A stretch of DNA of 59,097 bases from Ruminococcus sp. YE71 (GTDB lineage: Bacteria > Bacillota > Clostridia > Oscillospirales > Ruminococcaceae). The stretch covers positions 1-59,097 of the forward strand of contig NZ_FPIR01000021.1 in assembly GCF_900119155.1 (NCBI RefSeq), in the 5' to 3' direction. Made by a program: the position numbers and the translations under genes. The notes beneath the pieces are model-generated. The model was not told the DNA's origin. It was given only the letters and a program-made list of their open reading frames with translations, and did no database searches. Below are positions 9,191-18,764 of this stretch, piece after piece. Position 1 is the first letter of the stretch. Every line of letters begins with the position of its first letter.

Positions 9191-9289
9191 ATATCTCACG
9201 GCAAAAACAAATAGGCTAATATACTTATATGTTTTTGCTGCTTACATAAATAACGCACGTATATAAAGAAAATATGAGCTTTTTACGAG

Positions 9290-9814
9290 GTGAGTATTAT
9301 TTTATTATCAAATGCGGTGATGATCGGAAACATCATCTCTTTTTTCGCCTGCTCCCTTACGACTGCGAGCGGCTTCATCAGATCAAAAAAGATCGCCCTG
9401 CTGCTCCAGTCGGTTCAAATGACTCTGAGCGGTCTCGTTTGTATTATCCTCGGTTCTCCGTCGGGGGCAATAATCAATTTCATCTCAATATTCAGAAATA
9501 TCCTCTGCTCAAAGGACAAGCTGAACAACACGGCTAAAGGCGTTATTATAGGTCTTTCGACCGTGCTTTCGCTGATGTTCAACACAAGAGGCATGATCGG
9601 ACTTATACCTGTCGCCGCAACTATCCTTTACACGTTGTTCCTTGACAAATTTGAGGGGACAAAGTTCAAATGGCTGATGATAGCGACATGGGGACTGTGG
9701 ACTGTTCATGACTTCGCAATTCAGAGCTATGTGTCCTCGGTGTTCAATGTGTTAACAATGGTTACTGCGTTTATTTCGATCGTCAGGAGTGGTTCAAAGA
9801 CCGCAGAACCGTAA
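9290..9814 (+). CDS. YgjV-family inner membrane protein
   Basis: A 174-residue protein with five or six short membrane segments and few charged residues. The pattern (ACSLTTASGFIRSKKIALLL, ISIFRNILCSK, WGLWTVHDFAIQSYVSSVFN) matches the YgjV family of bacterial membrane proteins, whose function is unknown. The GTG at 9290 is the longest plausible start; ATG at 9320 is an alternative. It faces the opposite way to the surrounding transfer genes and has its own promoter, so it is cargo or a relic of an earlier insertion, not part of the channel. Confidence 0.8.
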   Translation: MSIILLSNAVMIGNIISFFACSLTTASGFIRSKKIALLLQSVQMTLSGLVCIILGSPSGAIINFISIFRNILCSKDKLNNTAKGVIIGLSTVLSLMFNTRGMIGLIPVAATILYTLFLDKFEGTKFKWLMIATWGLWTVHDFAIQSYVSSVFNVLTMVTAFISIVRSGSKTAEP

Positions 9815-9908
9815 CTTCTTACTGTAATGAACGGAGTTCGGACAGCAACACGGCAAAAGCTTTTGTCAGGCGGACTTCTGTTCCTGAGCAGTGTGAACCA
9901 CCTCCTTA

Positions 9909-10232
9909 TCAAATTATCGTCCAGACATACATCGGAGCAGTCAGACTGAACAGCAGACCGCCGAAGATTATCGCTATCGGTGTCCACTCAAGCTGTCCGT
10001 GCTTGCGGTAATCGAGATACGCAACGGCAATCTTCACGAACAGAAGTATCGCCAAAATAACGTCTATCACGGGAAACACAACGTTGTTGACAATATCCTG
10101 AATCTGCGATTTTGCCGTTGTCCAAGTCGAAGTCACCGCCCCCGACACGCTCGCACTTGCAGTAATCGTCATCATCGAAACCGCAAGCATTACCGACCCT
10201 ATCGCTGCTATAATTCTCTTTCTCAAAGACAT
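9909..10232 (-). CDS. DUF3852/VirB2-like small membrane protein
   Basis: A 107-residue protein starting at ATG 10232 after AAGGGGTG. The N-terminus is a signal peptide (RKRIIAAIGSVMLAVSMM, cleavage near ASAS), followed by two hydrophobic segments (NNVVFPVIDVILAILLFVKI and IAIIFGGLLFSLTAPMYVW). This signal-plus-two-helix plan is that of VirB2-type pilins and of DUF3852 proteins in Tn1549-type elements. The likely role is a channel or pilin subunit. It lies just after the 40-residue membrane protein. Confidence 0.75.
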   Translation of the reverse strand: MSLRKRIIAAIGSVMLAVSMMTITASASVSGAVTSTWTTAKSQIQDIVNNVVFPVIDVILAILLFVKIAVAYLDYRKHGQLEWTPIAIIFGGLLFSLTAPMYVWTII

Positions 10233-10243
10233 CACCCCTTTCG

Positions 10244-10366
10244 TCAAACCATTATCATTCGCCAGTCAAAATCAGCATAAGCCCCCGAAGCCGCAAACCA
10301 TACAATCCCGCCGGCAAGGAGTGCGGCTGCCGAAACAGCCGCAATTATCGTGAGTAACTTTTTCAT
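10244..10366 (-). CDS. 40-residue signal/membrane peptide
   Basis: A small gene of 40 codons. Its ATG overlaps the TGA of the giant adhesin by one base (TGATG), so it is probably translationally coupled to it. The peptide has a Lys-Lys start and a hydrophobic run (LLTIIAAVSAAALLAGGIVW), then a short polar tail ending DWRMIMV. It could be a membrane micro-protein or a signal-peptide-bearing fragment. The next gene (DUF3852-like) begins within about 12 bases. Confidence 0.6.
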   Translation of the reverse strand: MKKLLTIIAAVSAAALLAGGIVWFAASGAYADFDWRMIMV

Positions 10367-13300
10367 CAGTCGTTATCCTTTCTGCGTTTTGCAATCACCA
10401 TAACAGCGGCACATAAAGACATGACAGCAAATGCACCATTCATGACCTTGCCGTCCATACCGGTGTGAGGGTTGCTCGTTGTAGTGGTTGTGGTAGTCGT
10501 TGTTGTAGTGGTAGTAGTCGGCTTGTGCTTGTCGTGCATTACGACCTCTGTCACAGTGCCGTCCGTGCTTACAGTGAAAGTCACATCGTTGGCGATCTCG
10601 TAACCATCGGGAGCAGTTATCTCACGCAGAGTGTAGGTCTCGCCGGCGATGAGTTTGCCCTCGATATAGTGAGCTTCGGTTGTGCTGACCCATTCCTCGA
10701 CTGTTTTACCGTCCTCGTCAAGAATAATGAGCTTCGCACCCGGGAGTTCCTCATCGGTCGTGATGTCACGCTTGCTGATTCTGACCTTTGTAGTATCGTC
10801 CTTCATTATGACTATATCAACAGAACCGTCCTCGCCAACAGTGAATGTGATGTCATTAGCGATCACATAACCGTCAGGAGCAATTTCTTCGTGAAGAGTG
10901 TAAGTCTCGCCAGAAGTCAGCTTGCCCTCGATGATGTGAGCTTCGGTGGTGCTTACCCATTCATCGACAACATTTCCATTCTCATCAACGACTTGAAGTG
11001 TTGCACCCACAAGCTCCTTGTCGCCTGTGATGTCTGTCTTGGTGATGTGAACTTTAGTGGTGTCATCTTTCATAATGACCTTATCGACTGTACCGTTCTC
11101 GCTGACAGTGAATGTGATGTCATTCGCAACAACATATCCGTCAGGGGCAATTTCTTCGTGAAGAGTGTAGGTCTTTCCGGCGGTCAGCCTGCCCTCGATG
11201 ATATGAGCCTCAGTCGTGGAAGTCCACTCATCAACAACATTTCCGCCCTCGTCAATGACCTGAAGCTTCGCACCCACAAGTTCATTTTCGCCGGTAATGT
11301 CAGTCTTGCTGATCTCGACCTTAGTTGTATCATCAACCATAATAATCGTGGGAACACCATTCTCGTCAGTCGCCAGAGCGTCGATATTATCAACAGTCAC
11401 CACGTTATTCTCATCAATGCTGAATTCAATATCTGTTGCTATAACAAATCCGTCGGGCGATGCAACTTCGTGAAGCACATAGCTGCCAGCCGGGAGCTTT
11501 GTGACAATATGCTCAGTTCCGTCAGAAATCCACTCGTCGAAGATACTGCCGTCTGCGTAGATGATCTGCATAGTCGCCCCGGCAAGCTCGTTTCCGTAAA
11601 CATCTCGCTTGGAAACCTGTAACTTTATCTCGGTATTTTCAGCCTTGATCTCGACCACATCGCCATCCTCGTCAATGACAACATCGTACTTCTCATCGCT
11701 GAAAATATAGCCTTCGGGAGCCTTGATTTCAGTCACAATATACGAGCCGTAGGGGATGTCATTTATCTCAAAAATACCATTTTCATCGGAAACAGCGGTT
11801 GCAATAGCGTTATCCGATACATAGTTCTCACAGTTGGTGCGGAAGATACCAAACACCGCATTTGCCAGCGGTTCGTCATGTTCGTTCACCTTGATGCCGT
11901 GAACAGTACCGCACTTGAGTTCATTCACGAACCTGCCGCCATCAATGTCAACGACCTCGGTGTCCTGTCCGGCGTACTCAAAAGTCACGATATGCTTTTC
12001 GCCGCTGATAACGTACTTTTCATCGGTCGAAATCTCCTGCACATAGTATCTTCCAAAGGGCAGTTTGGTGTTGAATCTCGCGGTCATATCCTCGCTGACA
12101 TAAGCGACAGCCACAAGTCCGTTTTCGGGGATCGCGGTGCCGTTAGCAGCAATAATGTTTTCGTCAGCATACAGACCGAACACAACATTCTGTGCATCGG
12201 AATTATTGCCGACACCGTACTGCTCATCATGCTCCATGAACTTCGTAAGATGAACATTCACACCCTGATATTTGTTTGTAAAATCGGTCTTTACGGTGTC
12301 CCTGACCTCGACTTCCTGACCTGCGTAGGTCAGCTCAACAGTCTGCGGAGTGCGGTTAATGACATAACCGGGAGCCGCCTGAATCTCTGTCACCTGATAT
12401 TTTCCGAGATAAAGCAGACCAGTCTCAGCGTTGCCGTTCTTGTCGGTGGTGATAGTCGCCACGACCTCGCCAGCATTTGCACGAACTGTACCGTCAGCGG
12501 TCACAATGTCCTCAGCAGCCTTCACCTCAAAAACAACACCTTCAAGGTCGCCCATTGCGAAAACGGGAGTGAAGATATTGTAGCCGTTCTCGTGGATAAC
12601 GCCGTCCTCGTCCTTATAAATCGCCGTTCCAAGTGCAGACACGCTGCTGAAAATCTCGCCGGTCTTGTGGACAGCGATTTTACCCTGCTGACTGGTGTTG
12701 TCAAAGTCCATTTCGAGCCTGCTGTACTCCGCTTCATTGCCTGCAAAGCTGAACTCAAATGTCTTGCTGTCCTTTTTCAGAACATAACCGTCAACGGTGT
12801 GTGTCTCGGTCAGCGTGTATTTCGCACCCACATACATAACGGCATCACCGCTGTTTGCCCAGCCGTCAGCACCGGAAGTCATGGTGCAGATAAGCTCGCC
12901 AGAGGTGTGAATCTTAGTCTCGCCGAAGTAATAGTCATCGGCGGCTCTGACCTCGAACTCAGCACCGGCGAGTGCTCTTTTGGTGTCGCCGTCCTGCTTG
13001 TACACGAACAGTTTGCCTTTCTGGTGGTCGTTTGGGACAGTGACTTCAAGGGGGATTGTCAGCGTATTGTTGCTCTCTGAATTTGCCGTGAAAGTGGTCA
13101 CGTTATTGGAAATGACGAAAGGAGCAGGAACGTAAGTCTCTTTCAGAGCGTACTCGAAGTTGGGGTATATTGCAATTTTCTTGGTGTAGCCCTGTGTACC
13201 GTCGCTCTCATACTCAACGTAGGAAGTGCTTGCAATGCCATTAGCGTCTGTTGTCAGAGTACCGAGCTTAACGCCAGCCTTCTGAATGGTCTTGCCATTG

Positions 13301-16272
13301 AAAACCACATCGGCAGTCGGGTAAATGTCGAAAGTCGCCCCCTTGATGTTGTTGCCGACCTCATCGACCTTGTGGACTGTCAGGTCAACGGTCTGGAGCG
13401 TGTTCGGAATATCGCAGGTGTAGGTGATGACGGGGTTGGTGCTGCTCTCGATATCGTCAAGAGTAGTTGTAATCGTAACGCTGCGGCTCACATCGCCGTC
13501 CTCATCTATCATGATATAGCTGTCATTTTTCTTTTCGGTGATTACATACACATTCTCGAAGGTCTTGCCGTTGAGCTTTCCGAGTGGCAGATGCTCGATG
13601 CAAGCATAGCCGTCAGCGTTGGTTTTCATAGTGCCGACACTCTTGCCGTTAAGGGTCACATCGAAAACAATACCCTCGACCTTGACATCGTTGATGACAT
13701 CATACTTGTTGACCTCGATTTTCAGCTCATAAGGCTTGTCGTGAACCTCGCAGCTGTAATCGGTCAGCTTGGCGTTCTCGAAAGTATCGGTATCATTTAC
13801 AACTTCATTACTGCGGTTGATCTTGTATGCTTTTTCATCCAGAACAAATCCGGCAGGCGGTACTAATTCCTTGACATAATAATCGGTGTTGGGAAGCAGA
13901 TCGTAATGAAACCTCAGCTTGCCGTCCTTGCCTGTCGTGCCGGTTTTCAGGAGCTTTTTGCTTGAATTGTACAGACCGTACTTTGCTCCCGAAAGAACAG
14001 AATCCGCATCGTCCTTTTTGGTAAGGACAAGCTCATAGGAGGTCAGCTGATTGACGATCTCCGAATCGCTGTGAAGTCTGTTGCTCTCCAGCCTATTGGC
14101 ACAAATGGGATAATACTTGCCGTTGCCGACAACATATTTGTTTGTGCTGTCTGTTATCGAAATATCACTGTTGGTGTCGTTCTTCACAAGCCCCTTTATG
14201 CTTCTCTTGTCGGAGACAGTGCCAAGTGCGGCGAGAGAGTACGCATTTTCAGTGTCAAGACTCTCATCGTAGCCATAACCCTTGTACCCGTTGACCTCAA
14301 TAAAGAATACTTCCTGAGTATTTCCGTTACTGTCAAGCGGCAGAAGATTGAGGAACACCTCGCCGAAATGGTCGCAAGTGTCAGCGTCCGAATAGTTATA
14401 TCCGGTTGAGAACACATACGCCTTCGACATATCGGTCGTGGTTCTTGTGCTGTCAAATGTGACCTTGTGATCGCTATTCAGCGTAGTCGGGGCATAGTAC
14501 ATTCCGTCGCCGTTTTTGTAGGTCACATCGGTGAAATCATTGAGGTCGGCAAGGTCGCCGTCAAAAGCTGATTTTGCCGAAAGATACGCATTTGAGAGAT
14601 ATCTCACCGTTGCGCCGTCCCAATAACCCGCGATGAACTTTGTAGATTTGTAAATGTCAGCAAGTGCGGCAGTATCGGCATCACTGTCGCCGTTTCTGAC
14701 GATCTTATCGAGGGTAGCCGTGCCGAACTTTGCGTCATAGCTCGTTTCAGTGTTGTTCATCCTGACCGTCTTGATACCTGCGTTGGCGGTGAAGTCGTTC
14801 GTAGGCGAGGGGAGCGTCACGTCCTTCGTCAGTTTTTCATATCTGTCGTCATCGGGAACGGTATATTCGGTCACAGTGTAAGTTCTGCCGGATGATTTTG
14901 AAGTCGGTAGATCATAGACCGTGAAACTGCCCTTGCTGCCGTAAACAATATTTGCCTTGAATTTCGTTGCCTCGTTCTCGGTCGTGACATATTTTGAGAA
15001 CCTGTAATCAGCGTTTATCGGCTCGGCGGAAACGTAGTAGATCTTGCCGCCGATATTGGTGGAGATTATGAACGAAGTCTCCGAAAGCAGATCACCGAGA
15101 GCAGTCGCCGTCACCGCATTGTTGTGCGAATCGGTGTAGGTTTTTTCGACCTTGAGGTCAGGCTCGTTGTACGCCGCCATGCCTATATATCCCGAAACAG
15201 GGTCGAGCTTGGTGGAGAGCAGACAGGTCTGGTAGCCGCTTTTGCAGAACAGAGACTCCTGCTTTTTCAGGTCGTTCCTCATCTGCATCTCGACAGCATC
15301 GGAGGTGTAAACAGTCGCATCGCCAGTGCTTGTGAACGGTCTCTTAACCGACCAGACAGTAAAAGTGGTATTGCCGTCAGCCTCTCTCTTGTCGATACCG
15401 TAGTCCTTGCCGAAAGTGCCGCTGAACTTAGACTTTACAAGGTTGGTCAGCTTGCTTTCAAGGGTGCTGAAATTATGGGCAAGGCTGTCAGGCTTGAGAA
15501 ACGTCGTTGAAATAGAGAAGCTCGCCTCATAACGCAGCTTGTCTGAATTGTATTTCATGATGAGTGCAGGGTCTTCCTTTGCCTTCGATTTTGTCGAGCT
15601 GAGAGCAGAGGGGCGGTCGTAATGTGTCTTTACATTCGCAACAATGTCATTGTATGCCTTTTCAACGCCCGACTTAGTACACCAGCCGCCGTTTGGATAG
15701 GTGAAATCGTTCCACAGAACATCCGAGCAAGTTCCGAAAGTTGAAGTGCTGTGTCCCCTATACCCAAGGATAAGCTCCCAAATCAGAAGCTGGGTTGCAG
15801 CATAATAATCGCCGGTCTTGTGACTCGAATAGCCGTAATACTGAACAAGACCAATATATTTAGATAACGGTCCATTCGTGCCGCCAAGGGCATTCCAATA
15901 AGAAAGGCTATCCGCAGTATTTTGGTCAGTCTCATCTAAGGTATCGTATTCATTGAAACCGTTCTGAGTATACCAGGAACCGCTATTTGAACCCTGCATA
16001 GACTTCGCAGGCTCAATGCAGAATACCCAGTCATCATTCGTAGAGGATACGAAACGGCAGAGCTGCTCACCATATTTAACATACTGACCGCTTACGCCGT
16101 CATCCGTTGCATACTTGGTAGTGTAAATCGTGGGGTTGATATTGCTGTCCCACATATAACCAATATTTACTCCGCTTGTTATAGCTGAAGCACTCGTTCC
16201 GAGCGTTGTAACGCCGATAGCAGCCGCAAGCGTGGCAGCGACACAGCGTTTATAGATGTTTTTTATCTTCAT
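10366..16272 (-). CDS. Giant thioester/Cna-B sortase-anchored adhesin
   Basis: A surface protein of 1968 residues. I start it at ATG 16272 (AAAGGAG six bases upstream). A signal peptide ends near ASA. An N-terminal TQxA thioester domain follows: Cys85 in WVFCIEP and Gln161 in ATQLLIWE are the expected thioester pair, used by such adhesins to bond covalently to host ligands. More than ten SpaA/Cna-B-like beta domains follow, many with the YxVxExxAPxGY pattern expected to form isopeptide bonds. Three near-identical 89-residue units lie near the C-terminus. It ends with a run of Thr, an NPHTG sorting motif, a hydrophobic helix and RRKDND. In an ICE it may promote mating contact or host adhesion. 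Confidence 0.93.
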   Translation of the reverse strand: MKIKNIYKRCVAATLAAAIGVTTLGTSASAITSGVNIGYMWDSNINPTIYTTKYATDDGVSGQYVKYGEQLCRFVSSTNDDWVFCIEPAKSMQGSNSGSWYTQNGFNEYDTLDETDQNTADSLSYWNALGGTNGPLSKYIGLVQYYGYSSHKTGDYYAATQLLIWELILGYRGHSTSTFGTCSDVLWNDFTYPNGGWCTKSGVEKAYNDIVANVKTHYDRPSALSSTKSKAKEDPALIMKYNSDKLRYEASFSISTTFLKPDSLAHNFSTLESKLTNLVKSKFSGTFGKDYGIDKREADGNTTFTVWSVKRPFTSTGDATVYTSDAVEMQMRNDLKKQESLFCKSGYQTCLLSTKLDPVSGYIGMAAYNEPDLKVEKTYTDSHNNAVTATALGDLLSETSFIISTNIGGKIYYVSAEPINADYRFSKYVTTENEATKFKANIVYGSKGSFTVYDLPTSKSSGRTYTVTEYTVPDDDRYEKLTKDVTLPSPTNDFTANAGIKTVRMNNTETSYDAKFGTATLDKIVRNGDSDADTAALADIYKSTKFIAGYWDGATVRYLSNAYLSAKSAFDGDLADLNDFTDVTYKNGDGMYYAPTTLNSDHKVTFDSTRTTTDMSKAYVFSTGYNYSDADTCDHFGEVFLNLLPLDSNGNTQEVFFIEVNGYKGYGYDESLDTENAYSLAALGTVSDKRSIKGLVKNDTNSDISITDSTNKYVVGNGKYYPICANRLESNRLHSDSEIVNQLTSYELVLTKKDDADSVLSGAKYGLYNSSKKLLKTGTTGKDGKLRFHYDLLPNTDYYVKELVPPAGFVLDEKAYKINRSNEVVNDTDTFENAKLTDYSCEVHDKPYELKIEVNKYDVINDVKVEGIVFDVTLNGKSVGTMKTNADGYACIEHLPLGKLNGKTFENVYVITEKKNDSYIMIDEDGDVSRSVTITTTLDDIESSTNPVITYTCDIPNTLQTVDLTVHKVDEVGNNIKGATFDIYPTADVVFNGKTIQKAGVKLGTLTTDANGIASTSYVEYESDGTQGYTKKIAIYPNFEYALKETYVPAPFVISNNVTTFTANSESNNTLTIPLEVTVPNDHQKGKLFVYKQDGDTKRALAGAEFEVRAADDYYFGETKIHTSGELICTMTSGADGWANSGDAVMYVGAKYTLTETHTVDGYVLKKDSKTFEFSFAGNEAEYSRLEMDFDNTSQQGKIAVHKTGEIFSSVSALGTAIYKDEDGVIHENGYNIFTPVFAMGDLEGVVFEVKAAEDIVTADGTVRANAGEVVATITTDKNGNAETGLLYLGKYQVTEIQAAPGYVINRTPQTVELTYAGQEVEVRDTVKTDFTNKYQGVNVHLTKFMEHDEQYGVGNNSDAQNVVFGLYADENIIAANGTAIPENGLVAVAYVSEDMTARFNTKLPFGRYYVQEISTDEKYVISGEKHIVTFEYAGQDTEVVDIDGGRFVNELKCGTVHGIKVNEHDEPLANAVFGIFRTNCENYVSDNAIATAVSDENGIFEINDIPYGSYIVTEIKAPEGYIFSDEKYDVVIDEDGDVVEIKAENTEIKLQVSKRDVYGNELAGATMQIIYADGSIFDEWISDGTEHIVTKLPAGSYVLHEVASPDGFVIATDIEFSIDENNVVTVDNIDALATDENGVPTIIMVDDTTKVEISKTDITGENELVGAKLQVIDEGGNVVDEWTSTTEAHIIEGRLTAGKTYTLHEEIAPDGYVVANDITFTVSENGTVDKVIMKDDTTKVHITKTDITGDKELVGATLQVVDENGNVVDEWVSTTEAHIIEGKLTSGETYTLHEEIAPDGYVIANDITFTVGEDGSVDIVIMKDDTTKVRISKRDITTDEELPGAKLIILDEDGKTVEEWVSTTEAHYIEGKLIAGETYTLREITAPDGYEIANDVTFTVSTDGTVTEVVMHDKHKPTTTTTTTTTTTTTTSNPHTGMDGKVMNGAFAVMSLCAAVMVIAKRRKDND
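10540..11340 (-). repeat. Three tandem 267-bp repeats encoding Cna-B units
   Basis: Three units of 89 residues (267 bases) lie in tandem, each running from TTKV[EHR]I to the next (V/I)MKDD. The two upstream units are nearly identical at protein level, the last more diverged. They encode stalk domains of the adhesin and could change number by recombination or slippage. Confidence 0.85.
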
Positions 16273-16287
16273 GAATTTCTCCTTTGC

Positions 16288-16327
16288 AAAAAAAATGAGG
16301 GCGAACCGCTTTTTCAGCAATTCGCCC
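16288..16327 (-). terminator. Intrinsic terminator before the adhesin gene
   Basis: On the minus strand a 12-bp stem (GGGCGAA paired with TTCGCCC, extended by wobble and GCT/AGC pairs) is followed by TCA and eight T residues. It lies between the upstream lipoprotein gene and the adhesin start codon, so most readthrough into the adhesin would be cut unless regulated. It overlaps the last codons of no gene. Confidence 0.8.
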
Positions 16328-16343
16328 ATGTTACGTTGTTCTT

Positions 16344-17279
16344 TTAATCTTCTGTTAGAAACCATATTGCCATATCTTCGTCGAAACCTACGTTAAACTC
16401 GATGTCAGAAGCATATTTCAAATCATTATTTATGCTGAATATCTCCCACCGATTAAACAGACCATAGTCTATTACATGGAGGCATTGTTCTCTCGTCTGC
16501 GAGACTATATCATAGATTTCGCTTTCGCTTGAAGCTAAATCAATCATAGCTTTTCGGTTAGGGTCGGTATATGCATCCATGTGAGCGTATGACATATTCT
16601 TTATATCATAGCGGATAGTCATATTCAGCGGCTTCTCATATGATATATCGTATTCATCATTGCCGAATTTAACGTGTATATCCTTCTTGCCGTTGAAGTT
16701 CTGCATGGCATACTCAAGTATCTCCGACCTGATAACGTCCTGCTCCGAATCCGAGAGCATATAGCCCTCACACAGCTTTCGCCACACCAGCATACTGTCC
16801 GACCACTCGATGCCGCCCGGATCGTCCGGGGTTTCAGTCGGCGGTGCTTGGGTGGTGGTCGTGGTCGGCGTTGTGGTCTGAACGGTTGTTGTAGCCGTAG
16901 ACGGTTTAGTTTCAGCCACTGTCACCTCCGGCTTGGTCTGCTGAGTCGCCGGCTGTGTAACGTTGACGACATACGTCTGGACGTCGCCTTTCTGAGTCTG
17001 CTTTTTGGTAGTCACGGACGTTGATTTCTTTGTAGTAGTTGAGGTTTTCTTTGTTTCTGACACAGTAGCAGAGGTTTTTGAGGTGCTGCTTGTTTCAGCC
17101 GTTGTAACAGTAGGTACTGTAGTGCTTTCCGCTGTTGTTGTGATCTCGGTCTCGGAAGTTATTACTGCGGCTGTTGTTGTCTGGCTAACTGTCTCGGTTT
17201 CCGCACTTTCTTCTTTCGCCGTATTCGCACATCCTGACAATAGTGCTGTCAGTAATATGATAAACATTGTTTTTCTCAT
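16344..17279 (-). CDS. Lipoprotein with long Thr/Ser-rich stalk
   Basis: A 311-residue lipoprotein with lipobox LLSGC near residue 16. About 130 residues rich in Thr, Ser, Val and Lys form an extended stalk. A C-terminal domain of about 140 residues (begins near EWSDSMLVWRKLCEGYML) is of no family I recognise. I start it at ATG 17279 because GGGAG lies ten bases before; longer frames lack a signal peptide. It is directly upstream of the adhesin and separated from it by a terminator, and it parallels the lipoprotein at 7820-8581. Possible roles are mating-pair contact or surface exclusion, by inference only. Confidence 0.75.
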   Translation of the reverse strand: MRKTMFIILLTALLSGCANTAKEESAETETVSQTTTAAVITSETEITTTAESTTVPTVTTAETSSTSKTSATVSETKKTSTTTKKSTSVTTKKQTQKGDVQTYVVNVTQPATQQTKPEVTVAETKPSTATTTVQTTTPTTTTTQAPPTETPDDPGGIEWSDSMLVWRKLCEGYMLSDSEQDVIRSEILEYAMQNFNGKKDIHVKFGNDEYDISYEKPLNMTIRYDIKNMSYAHMDAYTDPNRKAMIDLASSESEIYDIVSQTREQCLHVIDYGLFNRWEIFSINNDLKYASDIEFNVGFDEDMAIWFLTED

Positions 17280-17386
17280 TTTATCAGCTCCCTTCATTCT
17301 TACCATACTACCAACTTTCGCTTTTGTCAAGTCTTTTCGGAAAATTTCTGCCAAACCGACTGTTTACACAGCCAAATCCAAGCACT

Positions 17387-17737
17387 TTACATAACATACT
17401 CCGGCACGTCAGGTTCAGTCTGCTGACCCTCGTCCTCCGGCACCTCGATCTCTGCCTGCTGAGACTGCATGAGTGCGATATTGTACGCCCTGATGACAGC
17501 AGCATTAAGAGCCTCCCTCGCACCCTTTGTAACGGCGTGGAAAATGTCGCTGTACTGCGTATTCCCGTCCTTGTCCTTGTAGGAATTCGAGGGCATATTC
17601 ACAAACAGCCCCTTTTTCGAGTCCATGACCCTAAGCCCGTGAACAGCGAAGCAGCCGTCAAGCGACACGCTTGCGAACGCCTTGACTGCCGAATCCGGCT
17701 TATCTACAAGCCTGTTGATAGTTGCACTGATCTTCAT
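17387..17737 (-). CDS. spoVG: SpoVG-family protein
   Basis: A 116-residue protein whose first 85 residues are a clear SpoVG domain (KAFASVSLDGCFAVHGLRVM, then GLFVNMPSNSYKDKDG and DIFHAVT). SpoVG is a nucleic-acid-binding regulator; ICE-borne copies are common in Clostridia and presumably act on element or host genes. An acidic tail (VPEDEGQQTEPDVPEYVM) is added after the domain. The start follows AAAGGAA. It is the last gene before the lipoprotein in this transcript direction. Confidence 0.88.
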   Translation of the reverse strand: MKISATINRLVDKPDSAVKAFASVSLDGCFAVHGLRVMDSKKGLFVNMPSNSYKDKDGNTQYSDIFHAVTKGAREALNAAVIRAYNIALMQSQQAEIEVPEDEGQQTEPDVPEYVM

Positions 17738-17750
17738 AAAACTATTCCTT

Positions 17751-18764
17751 TCAATTCAAGTTCTGCCCTATATCCTCGGACATTTCTTCCGTTTCATCTA
17801 CCTCCAAATCAGCCATACAGATCACCGACTGTGCGAACATCTGAGTATATTTGACTATCTGCTCATCAGTCAGCGAACAAGAATCATACTCGCCGTAAGC
17901 GTTCATTTTGTCGCCCGAAATGAAACAAGTACCATGAACAAGCACCTCGCCGATCTTTCTGTTCGGAGCAGACCCATTCAGCAGAAACTCATCGTTGCAC
18001 CAGCAGACCGCATCGCCCTTCGGCTCGAAATACACAGTTTCAAAATTGCCGCCGACCACACTTTGCATGGCTTCTATACCATCATGCCGTATCTCCGCTG
18101 TGTATGGCAAACGGTCGTTTTCAAGTACAAGAATCTTCATCATCTTGCTATGGTCGGTCTTTTGAATATCGAAATCATCGAGCTTTTTGAAACCGAAGGC
18201 ATCCACGAAATAGAAACCTGTGCCCATGCCCTCACAGACCTCGACCACATCGCTGACCGACAGCGAATGTCCGGAGTAACCGGGAGGATGGTCGCTGTTG
18301 CAAAGTGCGAACACTCCGTCAAGACCGTCCGCAAGCACTTCGCCGCCATAGACCTGACGATAGTTTTCAGCCTTAACACCGCTGTGAGCTGTTGTATGAT
18401 CGTAGCTCATAAAGTGGGTGTCGGCATCGTTTTTGAGCTGAAAAATGCGTATTTTCAATTTCGGTGCCTCAAGTATTTCCAACCGCTTTGCCGCCCATTT
18501 TGGGAGCTGCTTTCTGTTGGCAACTCCAAGAAAATCACTGCGGTAAAGCTGATCTTTCTGCCCGTCGGCAAGAAAATATCCGAACACCTTTTTGTCGCCG
18601 TTTCCCGGCTTGCAACCGAAGCCGCCTGTCGCATAGAAATACTGCACCACCGGGTTCCTGAACTGCTCTTTTATCCTTTCAGGATTTATGATGAGCAGCC
18701 TGCCCTCGTAATCCTGCGGCGAATCGTGCTTTTCACAGTGCTTATCTGTCAGCATATCATTCAT
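17751..18764 (-). CDS. YodL/DUF3846-domain ICE protein
   Basis: A 337-residue protein starting at ATG 18764, which overlaps the end of the upstream gene by eight bases behind GGAATGGGAAG. Residues of about 100-200 resemble a YodL domain (IFQLKNDADTHFMSYDH). About 210-290 resemble DUF3846 (KILVLENDRLPY, then a region ending KIGEVLVHGTCFISGD). Both are domains of accessory proteins in Tn1549-type elements with no established activity. The end is acidic (ETEEMSEDIGQNLN). No catalytic motif is apparent. Confidence 0.75.
   Translation of the reverse strand: MNDMLTDKHCEKHDSPQDYEGRLLIINPERIKEQFRNPVVQYFYATGGFGCKPGNGDKKVFGYFLADGQKDQLYRSDFLGVANRKQLPKWAAKRLEILEAPKLKIRIFQLKNDADTHFMSYDHTTAHSGVKAENYRQVYGGEVLADGLDGVFALCNSDHPPGYSGHSLSVSDVVEVCEGMGTGFYFVDAFGFKKLDDFDIQKTDHSKMMKILVLENDRLPYTAEIRHDGIEAMQSVVGGNFETVYFEPKGDAVCWCNDEFLLNGSAPNRKIGEVLVHGTCFISGDKMNAYGEYDSCSLTDEQIVKYTQMFAQSVICMADLEVDETEEMSEDIGQNLN

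Noticed and set aside
10540-11340. CRISPR array, considered because of the regular spacing
   Set aside because: The 267-base units are whole coding domains without alternating spacers. The 207-base array at 57479-59097 is rejected for the same reason.
11878-13080. A 400-codon plus-strand frame inside the adhesin gene
   Set aside because: It is antisense to a clear Cna-B protein with strong codon bias. The frame is open because of the regular repeat composition, and the peptide resembles no protein.
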